Source: Streptomyces sp. NBC_00582 (GTDB taxonomy: Bacteria; Actinomycetota; Actinomycetes; Streptomycetales; Streptomycetaceae). Taken from it: a DNA stretch of 64,000 bases. The stretch lies in assembly GCF_036345155.1 (NCBI RefSeq), contig NZ_CP107772.1, positions 3,596,001 through 3,660,000 on the forward strand, in the 5' to 3' direction. Made by a program: the position numbers and the translations under genes. Positions within the stretch are counted from its first letter, which is position 1; each line of letters begins with the position of its first letter. Shown piece by piece: positions 63,090 through 64,000 of this stretch. The notes beneath the pieces are model-generated. The model was given only the letters and a program-made list of their open reading frames with translations. It ran no database searches and had not been told where the DNA came from.

Positions 63090-63125
63090 GGCTCCGACGG
63101 TATCGCGGGCTGGCACACTGGGGGC

Positions 63126-63410
63126 GTGAGCGAGTACCGAGTCCAGTTCACCGTCGAGGCCCGCGCGGCGTACGACGGCCTGCCCACCGAGCGGCGAGCC
63201 CAGTTGGACAAGGCCGTGCGGATACTGGCACGGGACCCTTTCCGCAAGGTCGCGACCGCGCAACTCGGGCCCGACGAACACCTGCGCAAGGCCTACGTGG
63301 CTCCCGGGGTGATGTTGGAGTACATGGTCGCGGGCGCCGTCATGGTCGTCGTCGTGCTGGAGATCTTCGACGAGTTCGCCTACCTGGTCGACGAAGCCGA
63401 AGCGCAGTGA
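63126..63410 (+). CDS. RelE/ParE-like small protein (orphan)
   Basis: 94 residues from GTG 63126 (VSEYRVQFTVEARAAYDGLP). The fold pattern is that of RelE/ParE: N-terminal β-hairpin, helix TERRAQLDKAVRILARDPFR, then QLGPDEHLRKAYVAPGVMLE and a β sheet (AVMVVVVLEIFDEFAYLV). No antitoxin gene is adjacent: upstream is the divergent HAD gene, downstream gltX. The family is often annotated as a toxin; here it may have another role. Ends at a bidirectional terminator. Confidence 0.72.
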   Translation: MSEYRVQFTVEARAAYDGLPTERRAQLDKAVRILARDPFRKVATAQLGPDEHLRKAYVAPGVMLEYMVAGAVMVVVVLEIFDEFAYLVDEAEAQ

Positions 63411-63416
63411 GCGACG

Positions 63417-63459
63417 CGTGAGGGGCGGCACCCGGAGACTCCGGCTGCCGCCCCTCACG
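63417..63459. terminator. Bidirectional terminator between RelE-like gene and gltX
   Basis: Perfect 14-bp arms CGTGAGGGGCGGCA / TGCCGCCCCTCACG with a 15-base loop that contains a further CCGG / CCGG pairing, between convergent genes. Confidence 0.9.
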
Positions 63460-63471
63460 TACGTCTGTCGG

Positions 63472-64000
63472 TTACGCCGCCAGCTTCGCCAGGGCCGCGT
63501 CGATCCGTGCCAGCGTCTTCTCCTTGCCCAGGATCTCCAGGGACTCGAAGAGGGGGAGGCCGACCGTGCGGCCGGTGACGGCGACGCGGACCGGGGCCTG
63601 GGCCTTGCCGAGCTTGAGGCCGTGGGCCTCGCCGGCGGCCAGGACGGCCTCCTTCAGGGACTCCGCCGAGGTCCAGTCGGCCGACTCCAGCTTCTCGCGG
63701 GCCGTGACGAGGAGGGCGTCCGCGCCCTCCTTCATCGCCTTCGTCCACGAGGCCTCGTCGGTGACCGGCTCCGCGAGGAACAGGAAGTCGACGTTGTCGG
63801 TGATCTCGGAGAGGACCTTGAGGCGGGTCTGGGCGTGCGGGGCGATCGCCTCCCACTTGGCCTCGTCGAAGTCCTCAGGGGCCCAGGGGGCGAACGGCGC
63901 CCTCAGCCACGGGGCGCAGCGCTCCGTGAAGTCCTTCACATCGAGCATGCGGATGTGGTCGGCGTTGATCGCCTCGCACTTCTTGAGGTCGAAGCGCGCC
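63472..64000 (-). CDS. gltX: Glutamyl-tRNA synthetase, C-terminal part (start outside window)
   Basis: The last 176 codons of GltX, running off the right edge. Seen: INADHIRMLDVKDFTERCAP (end of the catalytic/stem-contact part), WEAIAPHAQTRLKVLSEITD, and the anticodon-binding end ADWTSAESLKEAVLAAGEAH, PVRVAVTGRTVGLPLFESLE. The catalytic HIGH and KMSKS motifs are outside the window. It sits next to the tRNA-Glu and tRNA-Gln genes whose products it charges; in actinobacteria it also misacylates tRNA-Gln for the amidotransferase route. Confidence 0.93.
   Translation of the reverse strand, partial: ARFDLKKCEAINADHIRMLDVKDFTERCAPWLRAPFAPWAPEDFDEAKWEAIAPHAQTRLKVLSEITDNVDFLFLAEPVTDEASWTKAMKEGADALLVTAREKLESADWTSAESLKEAVLAAGEAHGLKLGKAQAPVRVAVTGRTVGLPLFESLEILGKEKTLARIDAALAKLAA

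Noticed and set aside
62355..63410. HAD gene and RelE-like gene as a toxin-antitoxin pair
   Set aside because: They are divergent with separate starts. The HAD protein has complete catalytic motifs and is too large and unlike any antitoxin.

Overview
The window is a stretch of chromosome from a Streptomyces (or very close streptomycete). The evidence is very high GC with strong third-position GC bias, many GTG starts, four clustered type I signal peptidases, a HupS-type HU protein with a histone-H1-like tail, NsdA, NdgR, the amtB-glnK-glnD order, and zinc-cysteine (C+) forms of L28 and L32. The gene order is that of the conserved core of a Streptomyces chromosome. No rRNA, CRISPR array, biosynthetic cluster or prophage is visible. 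The only clear mobile DNA is at the extreme left edge, with a short mobile-looking inverted repeat near 53.0 kb.

Layout. 1-1.3 kb: a tyrosine recombinase gene running off the left edge and abutting comM, which is broken exactly at its Walker B motif. 1.2-10 kb (minus strand): rpsP-khpA-rimM-trmD, rplS, sipW-sipX-sipY, sipZ-NUDIX, DUF2469, yraN and truncated comM. 10.3-14.3 kb: a SprT-like zinc protein, a methyltransferase and an FtsH paralogue. 14.4-24.5 kb: the co-translational secretion GTPases ffh and ftsY flank the nitrogen operon amtB-glnK-glnD (with a well-formed GlnR box), the developmental repressor nsdA and a small Prim-Pol-type protein. 24.8-31.5 kb: a flavin monooxygenase-like protein, the glucose permease glcP, smc and a 67-residue coiled-coil protein. 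31.9-34.6 kb: acylphosphatase, a CAP-domain surface protein and a divergent flavodoxin/HxlR pair with a palindromic operator.

34.5-41.9 kb (minus strand): the conserved block recG-rsmD-coaD-sepIVA-like-DUF177-rpmF-rnc-mutM. 42.0-46.8 kb: an Hsp90-family ATPase gene overlapped by four bases by a 990-residue TPR-repeat gene. This two-gene unit is the most interesting candidate for an undescribed system. 46.8-49 kb: a DhaL/FakA-like protein and rpmB. 49.0-50.1 kb: decayed remains of a SARP/AfsR-type regulator and of an FAD monooxygenase. 50.1-57 kb: thiD, thiL, an Lrp-type RAM-domain protein, a DUF3515 lipoprotein, ddl, gpsA, plsC-type acyltransferase and cofC. 57.0-64 kb: an OB-like small protein, hupS, leuCD with divergent ndgR, a five-gene tRNA-Gln/Glu cluster, a HAD hydrolase, an orphan RelE-like protein and the 3' part of gltX.

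How the genes work together: the block joins translation (rpsP, rplS, rpmB, rpmF, trmD, rimM, rsmD, rnc, tRNAs, gltX), protein export (ffh, ftsY, four signal peptidases), nitrogen sensing (amtB, glnK, glnD under GlnR), chromosome upkeep (smc, hupS, recG, mutM) and cofactor or building-block synthesis (coaD, thiDL, cofC, leuCD, gpsA/plsC, ddl). Most genes lie in short operons with 1-14 base overlaps. Convergent gene pairs are usually separated by strong hairpins.
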